A stretch of DNA of 9,491 bases, taken from contig JAFAEC010000153.1 in assembly GCA_023424215.1 (NCBI GenBank), positions 1-9,491 of the forward strand, written 5' to 3'. Shown here piece by piece: positions 1-6,341 of this stretch. This stretch comes from Pseudomonadota bacterium (GTDB lineage Bacteria > Pseudomonadota > Alphaproteobacteria > Caulobacterales > Caulobacteraceae). Position numbers and translations under genes: made by a program. Positions within the stretch are counted from its first letter, which is position 1. Every line of letters begins with the position of its first letter. Below the pieces are notes generated by a model. That model ran no database searches. It saw nothing but the letters and a program-made list of their open reading frames with translations, and was not told the DNA's origin.

Positions 1-327
1 GACCGGCTGTTCGACGGGCTGGACGCCGACGCGGACGGGCTCATCACCGGTCGCGAGCTGATGGTGCTCAGCCGCGGCGAGATCGCCGCCCGCGGCGGCT
101 CGCGCATCCGGGCCATGGTGTCCCAGTCGGACGCCAGCAACGACGCCCGGGTCACCCGCGAGGAGATGCAGGCCGGCGCCGCCCGGATGTTCGCCCGCAT
201 GGACGCCGACGGCGACGGCCGCCTGTCCGACGACGAACTGCCGCGTCCGCCGGCGCCCCGCGCGCCGGTCGCCATGCCGATGCCGGCGCCCGATCCCATG
301 CCCATGCCCGGCATGGACGACGACTGA
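1..327 (+). CDS. EF-hand domain protein, 5' end outside window
   Basis: This is the C-terminal part of a calcium-binding EF-hand protein; the reading frame is open from the first base and ends at TGA 325-327. Counting from the first codon in the window, three 12-residue loops are visible. Loop 1 (8-19, DADADGLITGRE) and loop 3 (68-79, DADGDGRLSDDE) have Asp at 1, 3 and 5, Gly at 6 and Glu at 12. Loop 2 (44-55, DASNDARVTREE) has Asp-Ser-Asp at 1, 3, 5 and Glu at 12, but lacks the Gly at 6. The protein ends in a low-complexity tail rich in Pro, Met and Ala (81-104) followed by DDD. EF-hand proteins with such tails are common in Caulobacterales and sphingomonads and are often exported, but any signal peptide lies outside the window. 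Binding of Ca2+ is inferred from the loops; the partner or process is unknown. It converges with the DUF6065 gene with no base between the stops. Confidence 0.85.
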   Translation, partial: DRLFDGLDADADGLITGRELMVLSRGEIAARGGSRIRAMVSQSDASNDARVTREEMQAGAARMFARMDADGDGRLSDDELPRPPAPRAPVAMPMPAPDPMPMPGMDDD

Positions 328-1218
328 TCAGGATTTGGGCGAGGGCCCGCCCAGCGAAATGTCGAGGGCGGTGTAGTCGACCGCGCCGAACATGGGCTGC
401 GCCTGGGGCGCCGGCGCCGGCGGCGCTTCGGGGACGGCGGGCAGGGCGGCGAGACGCCGCTTGTTGACGTGGCTTTCCGGCCGCGGCGCCGCGGCGTCCG
501 GGAACTCGCCGCGGAAATAGTAGCGCTGCCAGGCCTGTTTGGCCGCTTCCGGATCGCCGTCCGCGAGCCGGTTGTTGAAGTCCGAGCGCACCGCCTTCCA
601 CGCCTCGTACTGGCGGCCCAGATCGCTTTCGGCGTCCAGCGGCGCGCCCACGGGCTGGAAGGCCTCGATGAGATGGTGCTGCACCGGCTGGATGAAGCAG
701 AACGGCTCGTCCCTGTCGAACCGCACCCGGCCCGGGGCGGTGAAGCGCCAGTTCATGGTGAAGGGGTAGGGTAGCCAGTCGGTCTCGACCAGGCCCTCCA
801 GCGGCGCGATCCCGTGCTTGAAGCGGTTGGGGCTGCCCGAGCAGCGCAGCGCCCAGCCCGGCGGCGTGCGGAACAGCCAGCCGACGTGGAAGGTCAGGAC
901 GCCGTGGGTGAAGTGCGAGACGGCGAAGTGTTCGAGCGCCGCCGCGTCGCCGTCGGGGAAGAAGCGGATCGCCTCCGCGCCCAGCCCGCCGTCCCACTCG
1001 GCCTCGAAGCCGACCGGGCACAGGATGTCCCAGCCGGTGGTGTTGGCCATGCTCAGCGGCAGGCAGCGGTAGGGGTGCCGGGCCGCGAAGGCGTCCATCC
1101 AGTCCCGCTCGGGCCGCCCCGGAACCAGCTGCGGCGGGTTGGGCTGCGTCGGATAGCACTCCAGCCGCGGCGCGCCGGCGTCGGCTTCGGGCAGGGTTTC
1201 GATCGCGGTTTCGGTCAC
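328..1218 (-). CDS. DUF6065 family protein
   Basis: A 296-residue soluble protein that I recognise by its conserved core as DUF6065, a family without a known function. The core runs from about residue 20 to 215. It is rich in aromatic residues and includes CPVGFEAEWDGG (67-78), HFTHGVLTFHVGWLFRTPPG (102-121), GSPNRFKHGI (128-137) and PFTMNWRFTAPG (152-163). The C-terminal third (240-296) is Pro/Ala-rich and probably disordered. No signal peptide or membrane segment is visible. I chose the GTG at 1218 because the protein homology begins shortly after it, no in-frame ATG lies nearby, and GAGG sits five bases upstream. The frame is open much further upstream (to 1986), but that stretch is a shadow of the dehydrogenase gene. 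It lies 74 bases downstream of the dehydrogenase on the same strand, so it may be the last gene of that transcript. No promoter was evident in the gap. Confidence 0.8.
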   Translation of the reverse strand: MTETAIETLPEADAGAPRLECYPTQPNPPQLVPGRPERDWMDAFAARHPYRCLPLSMANTTGWDILCPVGFEAEWDGGLGAEAIRFFPDGDAAALEHFAVSHFTHGVLTFHVGWLFRTPPGWALRCSGSPNRFKHGIAPLEGLVETDWLPYPFTMNWRFTAPGRVRFDRDEPFCFIQPVQHHLIEAFQPVGAPLDAESDLGRQYEAWKAVRSDFNNRLADGDPEAAKQAWQRYYFRGEFPDAAAPRPESHVNKRRLAALPAVPEAPPAPAPQAQPMFGAVDYTALDISLGGPSPKS

Positions 1219-1292
1219 GCGGGCCTCATGGCAGGACAACTCTTGCGCGCCATCTGACCGCAGAAGGCCGCCGTCCGCCAGTCGGAAAGGCG

Positions 1293-2225
1293 TCAGCGCT
1301 CCGCCACCGGCGTCTTCAGCGGCGTCCCGGCGAAGGCGGCCTGCAGGTTCTCCAGCAGGAGCATCAGCATGCCCTGCACGGCCTCGCTGGTCGCCCCGCC
1401 GGTATGCGGCGTCAGCACCGTGTTCGGCACGTCGGCCCAGCGCGCGGCGTCGGTCGGTTCCTCCTCGAACACGTCCAGCGCCGCCTGCCCCAGCCGTCCG
1501 TCGCGCAGGGCCGCGATCAGGGCGTCCTCGTCGACCAGCTGGCCGCGCGCCACATTGACCAGCAGCCCCTGCGGCCCCAGCGCGTCGATGACCTCCCGGG
1601 AGATCAGCCCGCGATTGCTCTCGTCGGCGCGGCAGGCCACGACCAGCACATCGCTGTCCCGGGCCAGCTCCAGCAGCGACGCGGCCCGCGGCCATGGCGC
1701 GTCCTTCTCCCGCGGACCCCACCAGCGCACCGGCATGCGCAGGACCTCGGCGCGCCGGGCGATGGCCTCGCCGATGGCGCCGAGGCCGACGATGCCGAGC
1801 TTCTGACCCTTCAGCGAGTGGGTGATCGTCCTGGACTCCGCCGTCCAGCCGCCCGCCCGCAGCGAACGGTCGCCGGCCACGATGCCGCGCCGCGCCGCGA
1901 GGATCAGACCGATGGCGTGGTCGGCGACGTCCTCGTGGTTGACCCCGGGCGCATGGGTGACCGGCAGCCCCCGCGCCCGGCACCACGCCACGTCGATGCC
2001 GTCGTAGCCCGAGGTGAAGCAGGCTACGAGCTTCAGGTTGGGCAGGCTTTCGACCAGCCGCGGATCGAGCGGAAACTCACCCGCGACCACCAGCGCCCCG
2101 ATGTCGTGCGCCGCCTCCACCGGCGGCCCCTCCCACAGGCGATAGACGTCGTAGCTCCCCTCGAGGAAGGCCGTCAGCGGCGCCAGATGGCGCTGCACGA
2201 TGAGCACGGCGGGGCGCTGGGTCAT
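1293..2225 (-). CDS. D-isomer-specific 2-hydroxyacid dehydrogenase (glyoxylate/hydroxypyruvate reductase-like)
   Basis: A 310-residue NAD(P)-dependent oxidoreductase of the D-2-hydroxyacid dehydrogenase family, full length for the family. The Rossmann dinucleotide motif GLGAIG is at 147-152. The catalytic residues expected from the family are present: Arg227 in NVARG, Glu256 in DVFEEEP and His274 in TPHTGGAT. The substrate-domain motif SGYDGID (72-78) and the hinge segment around TPGV-like APGVNHEDVADHAIGL (92-107) resemble the hydroxyphenylpyruvate/hydroxypyruvate reductase branch more than lactate or phosphoglycerate dehydrogenases. The likely reaction is cytoplasmic reduction of a small 2-oxoacid such as glyoxylate or hydroxypyruvate; the exact substrate cannot be read from sequence. 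The ATG at 2225 overlaps the stop of the upstream PIN-like toxin gene by four bases (ATGA), so its translation is probably coupled to the toxin. This start also gives the usual N-terminus length. Confidence 0.9.
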   Translation of the reverse strand: MTQRPAVLIVQRHLAPLTAFLEGSYDVYRLWEGPPVEAAHDIGALVVAGEFPLDPRLVESLPNLKLVACFTSGYDGIDVAWCRARGLPVTHAPGVNHEDVADHAIGLILAARRGIVAGDRSLRAGGWTAESRTITHSLKGQKLGIVGLGAIGEAIARRAEVLRMPVRWWGPREKDAPWPRAASLLELARDSDVLVVACRADESNRGLISREVIDALGPQGLLVNVARGQLVDEDALIAALRDGRLGQAALDVFEEEPTDAARWADVPNTVLTPHTGGATSEAVQGMLMLLLENLQAAFAGTPLKTPVAER

Positions 2226-2551
2226 GCACGAACCTCGATGATCTGTTCATCGCCTTCTAGCCGCTTGGCGACCTCTGGCCACAGCCGTTCGAACGCAGCG
2301 ATCAGTTGAGGGTTGGCGCAGTTCGGAAGCCGGAACCAGACGAGCCGGCCGCCTGACGATTGCCGTGCGAAGTTCAGGAAGTCGGCGTCCCGCGTGACGA
2401 CAGCGTCCCCGTACTTCGCCGCAAGCGACCAGATCTCGAAATCCGGCCGATTCTTCAGGCCCAGTTCGACGACATGCCAGGCGTCGAGGCCCTGACCCCG
2501 CAGCCACCCGGCCAGGACCGGTGGGAACTGCTGGTCGACGATCAGCCTCAC
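2222..2551 (-). CDS. DUF5615 PIN-like toxin of a type II toxin-antitoxin pair
   Basis: A 109-residue protein of the DUF5615 (COG4634) family, a PIN-like fold thought to act as a ribonuclease toxin. Acidic residues fitting a PIN-type metal site are Asp6 in LIVDQQFPP, Asp37/Glu39 in the PDFEIW helix, and Asp55 and Asp57 in VVTRDADF. The common family form is LLDENLP and LVTRDKDF, so the active-site acids seem intact, and I infer that nuclease function is retained. It starts with GTG at 2551, and that GTGA overlaps the stop of the DUF433 gene upstream. Its own stop overlaps the start of the dehydrogenase. The order antitoxin then toxin, with a four-base overlap, is the classical arrangement and should couple their synthesis. 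DUF433/DUF5615 (COG2442/COG4634) pairs were predicted as toxin-antitoxin systems from gene-neighbourhood studies. The target RNA is unknown. The base composition here is lower in GC (about 60% in two 60-base lines counted) than in the prenyl synthase gene, hinting at horizontal arrival. Confidence 0.85.
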   Translation of the reverse strand: MRLIVDQQFPPVLAGWLRGQGLDAWHVVELGLKNRPDFEIWSLAAKYGDAVVTRDADFLNFARQSSGGRLVWFRLPNCANPQLIAAFERLWPEVAKRLEGDEQIIEVRA

Positions 2552-2793
2552 GCGGCTGCGGCGACCGCCGGATGATCGACCTGCCGCGCGCCGTAGGCGA
2601 GACTGGCGCGGATATCCTCCGGCTCAAGCTCCGGATGGTACGACAGGATCGATTCCGCGCTCTCGCCCGCCGCCAGCCAGCCCAGCACGTCGGCTACGGT
2701 GATCCGCATGCCGCGAATGCACGGCTTTCCGCTGCGCTTGCCTTCCTCGACCGTGATGCGGGACAGGAGATCGTCGCTCATGTCCCTCATCAT
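2548..2793 (-). CDS. DUF433 antitoxin
   Basis: An 81-residue protein of the DUF433 (COG2442) family, the usual partner of DUF5615 toxins. The family core is clear: RITVEEGKRSGKPCIRGMRI (12-31), then a helical region TVADVLGWLAAGESAESILS (32-51), then LEPEDIRASLAYGAR (56-70). The family is expected to form a winged-helix or helix-turn-helix DNA-binding fold, so it probably binds both the toxin and its own control region. Three ATGs are possible: 2793, 2790 and 2781. The GAGGG motif lies only two bases before the 2781 ATG, which is too close to settle the choice, and no better site precedes 2793. The longest form is given, and the true protein may be 77 residues. It begins only 12 bases after the ettA stop, so it is probably transcribed with ettA. 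No separate promoter with an operator palindrome is visible in that short gap. Confidence 0.82.
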   Translation of the reverse strand: MMRDMSDDLLSRITVEEGKRSGKPCIRGMRITVADVLGWLAAGESAESILSYHPELEPEDIRASLAYGARQVDHPAVAAAA

Positions 2794-2805
2794 ATCACAG
2801 GTCGA

Positions 2806-4473
2806 TCAGCGCCCGAACTTCTGGAACTTGATCCGGTGCGGGATCAGGCTGTCGGCGCCGAGGCGGCGCTTCTTGTCCTCCTCGTAGGCCTCGAAGTTGC
2901 CCTCGAACCACTCGACGTGACTGTCGCCCTCGAAGGCGAGGATGTGGGTGGCGAGGCGGTCGAGGAACCAGCGGTCGTGGCTGATGACCACGGCGCAGCC
3001 GGCGAATTCCTCCAGCGCCTCCTCGAGGTTCTGCAGCGTCTCGATGTCGAGGTCGTTGGTCGGTTCGTCGAGCAGGATCAGGTTGCCGCCGGTGGCCAGG
3101 GTCTTGGCGAGGTGGACGCGGTTGCGCTCGCCGCCCGACAGCAGGCCGACCTTCTTCTGCTGGTCGCCGCCCTTGAAGTTGAAGCTGCCGACATAGGCGC
3201 GGGTGTTGATCTCGCGCTTGCCGACCATCATCACGTCGGTGCCGCCGGAAATGGCCTGCCAGATGGTGTCCTCGGGCTTCAGATCGTCGCGCGACTGGTC
3301 GACATAGGCCAGCTTGACCGTCTCGCCGACGCGGATGGTGCCGGCGTCGGGCTGCTCCTGGCCGGTGATCATGCGGAACAGGGTCGACTTGCCGGCGCCG
3401 TTGGGGCCGATGACCCCGACGATGCCGTTCGGCGGCAGCTTGAAGGTCAGGTCCTTGAACAGCAGCTTCTCGCCGTAGGACTTCTCCAGCCCCTCGACCT
3501 CGAGCACGACGTTGCCGAGGCGCGGTCCCGGCGGGATCTGGATGACGGCGTGGGTCTGGGCCTTGGCCGAGTTCTCCTGCTCGGCGACCATCTTCTCGTA
3601 GGCGGCCAGACGGGCCTTGGACTTGGCCTGGCGGGCCTTGGCGCCCGAGCGGACCCATTCCAGTTCGCGGGTCAGGGCGCGCTGGCGGGCCTCGGACTCC
3701 GACTGCTCCTGGACGACGCGCTTCTGCTTGGCCTCAAGCCACGAGGAGTAGTTTCCCTCGTGCGGGTGGCCCTTGCCGCGGTCCAGCTCCAGCGTCCACT
3801 TCGTCACCTGGTCGAGGAAGTAGCGATCGTGGGTGACGAGGATGACGCAGCCGGGGAAGTTCTCGAGGTGATGCTGCAGCCAGGCCACGGACTCGGCGTC
3901 GAGGTGGTTGGTCGGCTCGTCCATCAGCAGCATGTCGGGCTTGGACAGCAGCAGGCGGGCGAGCGCCACGCGGCGCTTTTCGCCCCCCGACAGGTTGGTG
4001 GTCATCCAGTCGTCCGGGGGGCAGCGCAGGGCGTCCATGGCCATCTCGATGCGGCTGTCGATGTCCCAGACGTCGGCCGCGTCGATCTTCTCCTGGAGGG
4101 CGGTCATCTCCTCCATCAGTTCGTCGGAGTAGTTTTCCGCCATCTCGGCGGCGATGGCGTTGAAGCGGTTGACCCACTGCTTCTCCTCGCACCAGGCCTC
4201 GACGTTCTCGCGGACGTTCAGGTTGGGATCGAGCTGGGGCTCCTGCTCCAGATAGCCGCGCTTGACGCCGTCGGCGGCGCGCGCCTCGCCCTGGAACTCG
4301 GTGTCGAGGCCGGCCATGATCTTGAGCAGGGTCGACTTGCCCGAGCCGTTGACGCCGACGACGCCGATCTTGGCGTCGTTGTAGAAGCTCAGCCAGATGT
4401 TCTCGAAGACCTTCTTGCCGCCGGGATAGGCCTTGGTCAGGCCCTGCATCTGGAAAATGTATTGCTGCGCCAT
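2806..4473 (-). CDS. ettA: Energy-dependent translational throttle protein EttA (ABC-F ATPase)
   Basis: A 555-residue ABC-F protein, the same length as E. coli EttA and similar along its whole length. It has two ATP-binding cassettes in one chain and no membrane domain. Cassette 1 has Walker A GVNGSGKST (40-48), signature LSGGE (161-165), Walker B with Glu186 (MLLMDEP) and switch His215. Cassette 2 has Walker A GPNGAGKST (356-364), signature LSGGE (445-449), Glu470 (LILLDEP) and His499. An arm insertion lies at about 90-140 in cassette 1. The charged inter-domain linker (about 243-320), which contacts the peptidyl-tRNA in known structures, contains LEWVRSGAKARQAKSKAR, close to the E. coli form. 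Both catalytic glutamates are present, so it should hydrolyse ATP. EttA binds the ribosomal E site and gates entry into the elongation cycle according to the ATP/ADP ratio. It is the first gene of the minus-strand cluster and has a Caulobacter-type promoter upstream. The ATG at 4473 gives the canonical MAQQYIFQM N-terminus. Confidence 0.96.
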   Translation of the reverse strand: MAQQYIFQMQGLTKAYPGGKKVFENIWLSFYNDAKIGVVGVNGSGKSTLLKIMAGLDTEFQGEARAADGVKRGYLEQEPQLDPNLNVRENVEAWCEEKQWVNRFNAIAAEMAENYSDELMEEMTALQEKIDAADVWDIDSRIEMAMDALRCPPDDWMTTNLSGGEKRRVALARLLLSKPDMLLMDEPTNHLDAESVAWLQHHLENFPGCVILVTHDRYFLDQVTKWTLELDRGKGHPHEGNYSSWLEAKQKRVVQEQSESEARQRALTRELEWVRSGAKARQAKSKARLAAYEKMVAEQENSAKAQTHAVIQIPPGPRLGNVVLEVEGLEKSYGEKLLFKDLTFKLPPNGIVGVIGPNGAGKSTLFRMITGQEQPDAGTIRVGETVKLAYVDQSRDDLKPEDTIWQAISGGTDVMMVGKREINTRAYVGSFNFKGGDQQKKVGLLSGGERNRVHLAKTLATGGNLILLDEPTNDLDIETLQNLEEALEEFAGCAVVISHDRWFLDRLATHILAFEGDSHVEWFEGNFEAYEEDKKRRLGADSLIPHRIKFQKFGR

Positions 4474-4521
4474 GTGGTGCGTCGCGCCCTGTCGTCTGGA
4501 ACTGCGGGGAGGTTGGCGCGG

Positions 4522-4550
4522 GATGTAGCGACCCGGCCGCCGTTGGGCAA
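4522..4550 (-). promoter_or_regulatory. Putative housekeeping-sigma promoter of ettA
   Basis: On the minus strand, TTGCCCA (4550-4544) is followed after 14 bases by GCTACATC (4529-4522). The second box matches the Caulobacter crescentus housekeeping consensus GCTANAWC at all eight positions, and the spacing fits the reported 10-14 bases. The first box matches TTGACGS at about four of seven. Transcription would start near 4515 and leave a leader of roughly 40 bases before the ettA ATG at 4473. No strong Shine-Dalgarno is seen in that leader. Confidence 0.55.
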
Positions 4551-4600
4551 ACCCGTAGCGACGGGGCAGGGCGGTTTGATGGCCGCCACGGCCGGTGGTC

Positions 4601-5002
4601 TCAGGGCGCAGCCTCGCCGGCGTCGGCCAGGCGGCGGGCGAATGGCGGCCAGACCAGCTCCCAGCTCTCCGCCCCCGGCTCGGGCAGATAGCGGGCGCCC
4701 AGATAGGCGACCGCCAGCCACAGCGAGGTCCACAGGCTCCAGATGATCACCGCCAGCGGGATGTCCGCGTCGACGGCGCCCGCCGCCGCCACCTGGCCGA
4801 TCAGCCCCACCGCCGCCGCGGCGAGGGCGGCGGCGTAGATCACGATCCGCGACCAGTCGCGGCAGGCCAGCAGGGCGATGGCCCCGACGATCAGCAGAAT
4901 GCCGGTGAGCAGCCACGGGAACTGCGGCACCCACAGGCCGATGGCCATGTGGAAGCCGCTGTAGAGCAGCAGGATGACGCCGGTGGCGCGGGAGACGAGC
5001 AT
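4601..5002 (-). CDS. Small multi-spanning membrane protein, unknown function
   Basis: A 133-residue very hydrophobic protein with four likely membrane segments, at about 6-24, 28-47, 51-74 and 81-102, and a polar C-terminus of about 30 residues. I do not recognise a family. Loop residues are few: an arginine pair flanks the third helix (CRDWSR, 47-52), and an acidic turn (VDAD, 77-80) precedes the fourth. The ATG at 5002 is preferred because it starts directly before the first hydrophobic segment. A GTG at 5044 would add 14 residues (SLFWRG and so on) with no clear benefit, and neither start has a convincing Shine-Dalgarno. It lies upstream of ettA on the same strand, with 127 bases and a promoter between them, so they are probably separate transcripts. 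It is divergent from the small plus-strand gene at 5103. Confidence 0.65.
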   Translation of the reverse strand: MLVSRATGVILLLYSGFHMAIGLWVPQFPWLLTGILLIVGAIALLACRDWSRIVIYAAALAAAAVGLIGQVAAAGAVDADIPLAVIIWSLWTSLWLAVAYLGARYLPEPGAESWELVWPPFARRLADAGEAAP

Positions 5003-5049
5003 GACGGCCGATCGGCAGGAGGAACCCCGCCAGAATAGCGACACAAGGT

Positions 5050-5079
5050 TTGCAGCCGGCTAACGCCGGAAAATAAACC
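5050..5079 (+). promoter_or_regulatory. Possible promoter with an inverted repeat in the spacer
   Basis: TTGCAG (5050-5055) and TAAACC (5074-5079) are separated by 18 bases and could form a sigma-70 type promoter for the small plus-strand gene starting at 5103 or 5130. The spacer contains the palindrome CCGGC-TAAC-GCCGG (5056-5069). It could be a repressor site or simply a small hairpin. The site lies in the divergent gap with the membrane protein gene. The match is moderate and unproven. Confidence 0.3.
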
Positions 5080-5102
5080 CGGCCGCTCCGAGGCCCGGAA
5101 CC

Positions 5103-5330
5103 GTGTCCGCCGGCGGACATTCCGTGCCTATGGTCCAAGGGCGAGACGAGAAGAACTTCACCGGCCCCCTCAACCCGGTCGGGCGCGAGGGCGAGGTCGA
5201 GGTGAAGGACCCGCCCGAAGCGGCCATGCACATGTCGGCCGAGGAGGCCGACCTGTCCGGCATTCGCATGCTCGACGCCGCCGACGAGGCCCGCCGCCAG
5301 CGCGACGTCCTTCGCAAGCCGGAGAGCTGA
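5103..5330 (+). CDS. Small hydrophilic protein, unknown function
   Basis: A 75-residue (GTG start at 5103) or 66-residue (ATG at 5130) soluble, charged protein. GAGG lies nine bases before the GTG, and nothing similar precedes the ATG, so the longer form is given with doubt. The recognisable part begins at MVQGRDEKNFTGPLNPVGRE and continues through VEVKDPPEAAMHMSAEEADLSGIRMLDAADEARRQRD. The second half is probably helical and amphipathic. No signal peptide, cysteine pair or membrane segment is seen, and I do not recognise a family. Because it has no gene partner on its strand, it is likely monocistronic. Its stop is only three bases from the stop of the convergent oxygenase gene. The coding bias fits that of its neighbours, with G or C mostly at third positions, which supports a real gene. 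Confidence 0.55.
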   Translation: MSAGGHSVPMVQGRDEKNFTGPLNPVGREGEVEVKDPPEAAMHMSAEEADLSGIRMLDAADEARRQRDVLRKPES

Positions 5331-5333
5331 GCC

Positions 5334-5945
5334 TCAGGCGTAGTTGAAGCTGATCGAGATGCGCTCGCTCTTCGCGGCGTTGGCCGGCACCTCGTGGCGC
5401 AGCCAGCTCTCCCACATCAGCACCGTCCCCGCTTGCGGGGCCAGGTAGACGAACGGCCGCTCGGCCTCGGGGGCGTCGGCGCGCACGCCCGGCCGGGCCA
5501 TCATCATCGGCAGGCGCGGGTCCTCCAGCTTCAGCGCCGAGGCCCCGTCGGGAACCTCGACGTAGATCGTGCCGGAGAGGAAGGCGTGCGGGTGGATGTG
5601 GCCGGTGTGGCCGCCGCCGGGCTTGAGGACGTTGACCCACAGATTGTCCAGCCGCGGCTTGCGGGCCAGTTCGAAATTCAGCGCTTTGGCATAGGCTTGC
5701 GCGTGCTTGTCGAGATGGCGCTTGAGCTCGGCGAACTCCGGCAGGCGCTGCGGCAGGTCGGTGAGCGAGCCGTAGGAGGTGTAGCCGCGATAGCCGTGCT
5801 CGCGGCACCACGCCCGCCCGGCCCGGTCCTCGACCGCCAGCATGCGGCAGGCGTCGGCCAGCGCCGCGTTGAACCCCTCGAACCCCGGCGAACCGGCGAG
5901 CGAGGCTTCATAGACCTGGGTGACGAACAGCGGGCGCAGGGACAT
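5334..5945 (-). CDS. 2OG-Fe(II) oxygenase-like protein (TIGR02466-type)
   Basis: A 203-residue protein resembling the TIGR02466 group of putative 2-oxoglutarate/Fe(II) dioxygenases. Key features are the segment NLWVNVLKPGGGHTGHIHPH (101-120), SGTIYVEVP (124-132), and the C-terminal WESWLRHEVP (178-187) with SERISISFN (193-201). From the double-stranded beta-helix fold I infer that a His in HIHPH (probably His118) and distal His184 bind iron and that Arg195 binds the 2-oxoglutarate carboxylate. The usual second ligand, an acidic residue, is not obvious, because the HxH pattern replaces HxD. Activity is therefore likely but not certain, and the substrate is unknown. I chose the ATG at 5945 over a GTG at 5966 because homology starts at LRPLFVTQVYE. 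No Shine-Dalgarno precedes it; a -10-like box ends just five bases upstream, so the message may be leaderless. It converges with the small gene ending at 5330. Confidence 0.8.
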   Translation of the reverse strand: MSLRPLFVTQVYEASLAGSPGFEGFNAALADACRMLAVEDRAGRAWCREHGYRGYTSYGSLTDLPQRLPEFAELKRHLDKHAQAYAKALNFELARKPRLDNLWVNVLKPGGGHTGHIHPHAFLSGTIYVEVPDGASALKLEDPRLPMMMARPGVRADAPEAERPFVYLAPQAGTVLMWESWLRHEVPANAAKSERISISFNYA

Positions 5946-5951
5946 GGGAGG

Positions 5952-5959
5952 GGAATAGC
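5952..5959 (-). promoter_or_regulatory. Possible -10 box placed for a leaderless transcript
   Basis: On the minus strand GCTATTCC (5959-5952) resembles the Caulobacter -10 consensus GCTANAWC. It ends six bases before the A of the oxygenase ATG at 5945, so the transcript would start at or next to the start codon. The -35 region (TTCTCCC, 14 bases upstream) is poor. The absence of any Shine-Dalgarno before this ATG is consistent with a leaderless message. Confidence 0.3.
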
Positions 5960-6043
5960 GCGACACGACCGGCGGGAGAAGGCGAGGGGGCAGCCGCCTC
6001 GCTGGGTAAGGGGACGTTCACCCCGACAATCGAGAAAGGGAGC

Positions 6044-6325
6044 ATGTTTCTCGAGCGCTTCAGCGACTGGTACTTCACCCAACCGGAGATGATCCAGCGT
6101 GCGGTCCTTTACGGTCCGCCCCTGCTGGTGTCGACGATCATCGGCCTCGCGCTGGGCGGACGGATGAGGCTGATCCTGCTGGCGTGGAAGTTCGGCCCGA
6201 CGGCCGCGGGCGCCCTCGACTCGCTCCGGCGGGACGCCGAGGTCGAGGCGGAGCCGGACTGGGCACAGGACGCCAGGGCCTCGGTGGACGAACTCGTCGC
6301 GCGCCGCCGGCGTGGGCTTCACTGA
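6044..6325 (+). CDS. Small membrane-anchored protein, unknown function
   Basis: A 93-residue protein with a good ribosome binding site (AAAGGGAG just before the ATG at 6044). It has an aromatic, amphipathic N-terminus (MFLERFSDWYFTQPEM), then a hydrophobic segment at about 20-38 (AVLYGPPLLVSTIIGLALGG). A shorter hydrophobic stretch follows at 42-50, and then a polar, acidic-then-basic tail ending RRRRGLH. One membrane span with a mostly cytoplasmic tail is the simplest topology. I do not recognise the family. It is divergent from the oxygenase gene and converges with the methyltransferase gene, whose stop is 16 bases away, so it is probably transcribed alone. Confidence 0.6.
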   Translation: MFLERFSDWYFTQPEMIQRAVLYGPPLLVSTIIGLALGGRMRLILLAWKFGPTAAGALDSLRRDAEVEAEPDWAQDARASVDELVARRRRGLH

Positions 6326-6341
6326 CGGCCCGACGACCAGG

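Noticed and set aside
1219..1986. N-terminal extension of the DUF6065 frame to 552 residues
   Set aside because: The extra part is Arg/Gly/Ala-rich and overlaps the dehydrogenase gene on the same strand in another frame; the homologous part begins just after the GTG at 1218.
4548..4578. CAAACC...GGTTTG inverted repeat upstream of ettA as a terminator of the membrane-protein gene
   Set aside because: It has only six paired bases with a loop of about 19 and no T-run after it; it also overlaps the -35 candidate of ettA.
2521..4746. A 741-codon open frame on the plus strand opposite ettA
   Set aside because: It mirrors the ettA codons in a GC-rich genome, giving a Leu/Val/Gly/Asp-rich low-complexity product. 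ettA on the other strand is a clear full-length family member.
5981..6020. Hairpins GCGAGG...CCTCGC and GGGG...CCCC before the small membrane gene
   Set aside because: The stems are short, common at this base composition, and have no T-run; no upstream plus-strand gene would need a terminator here.
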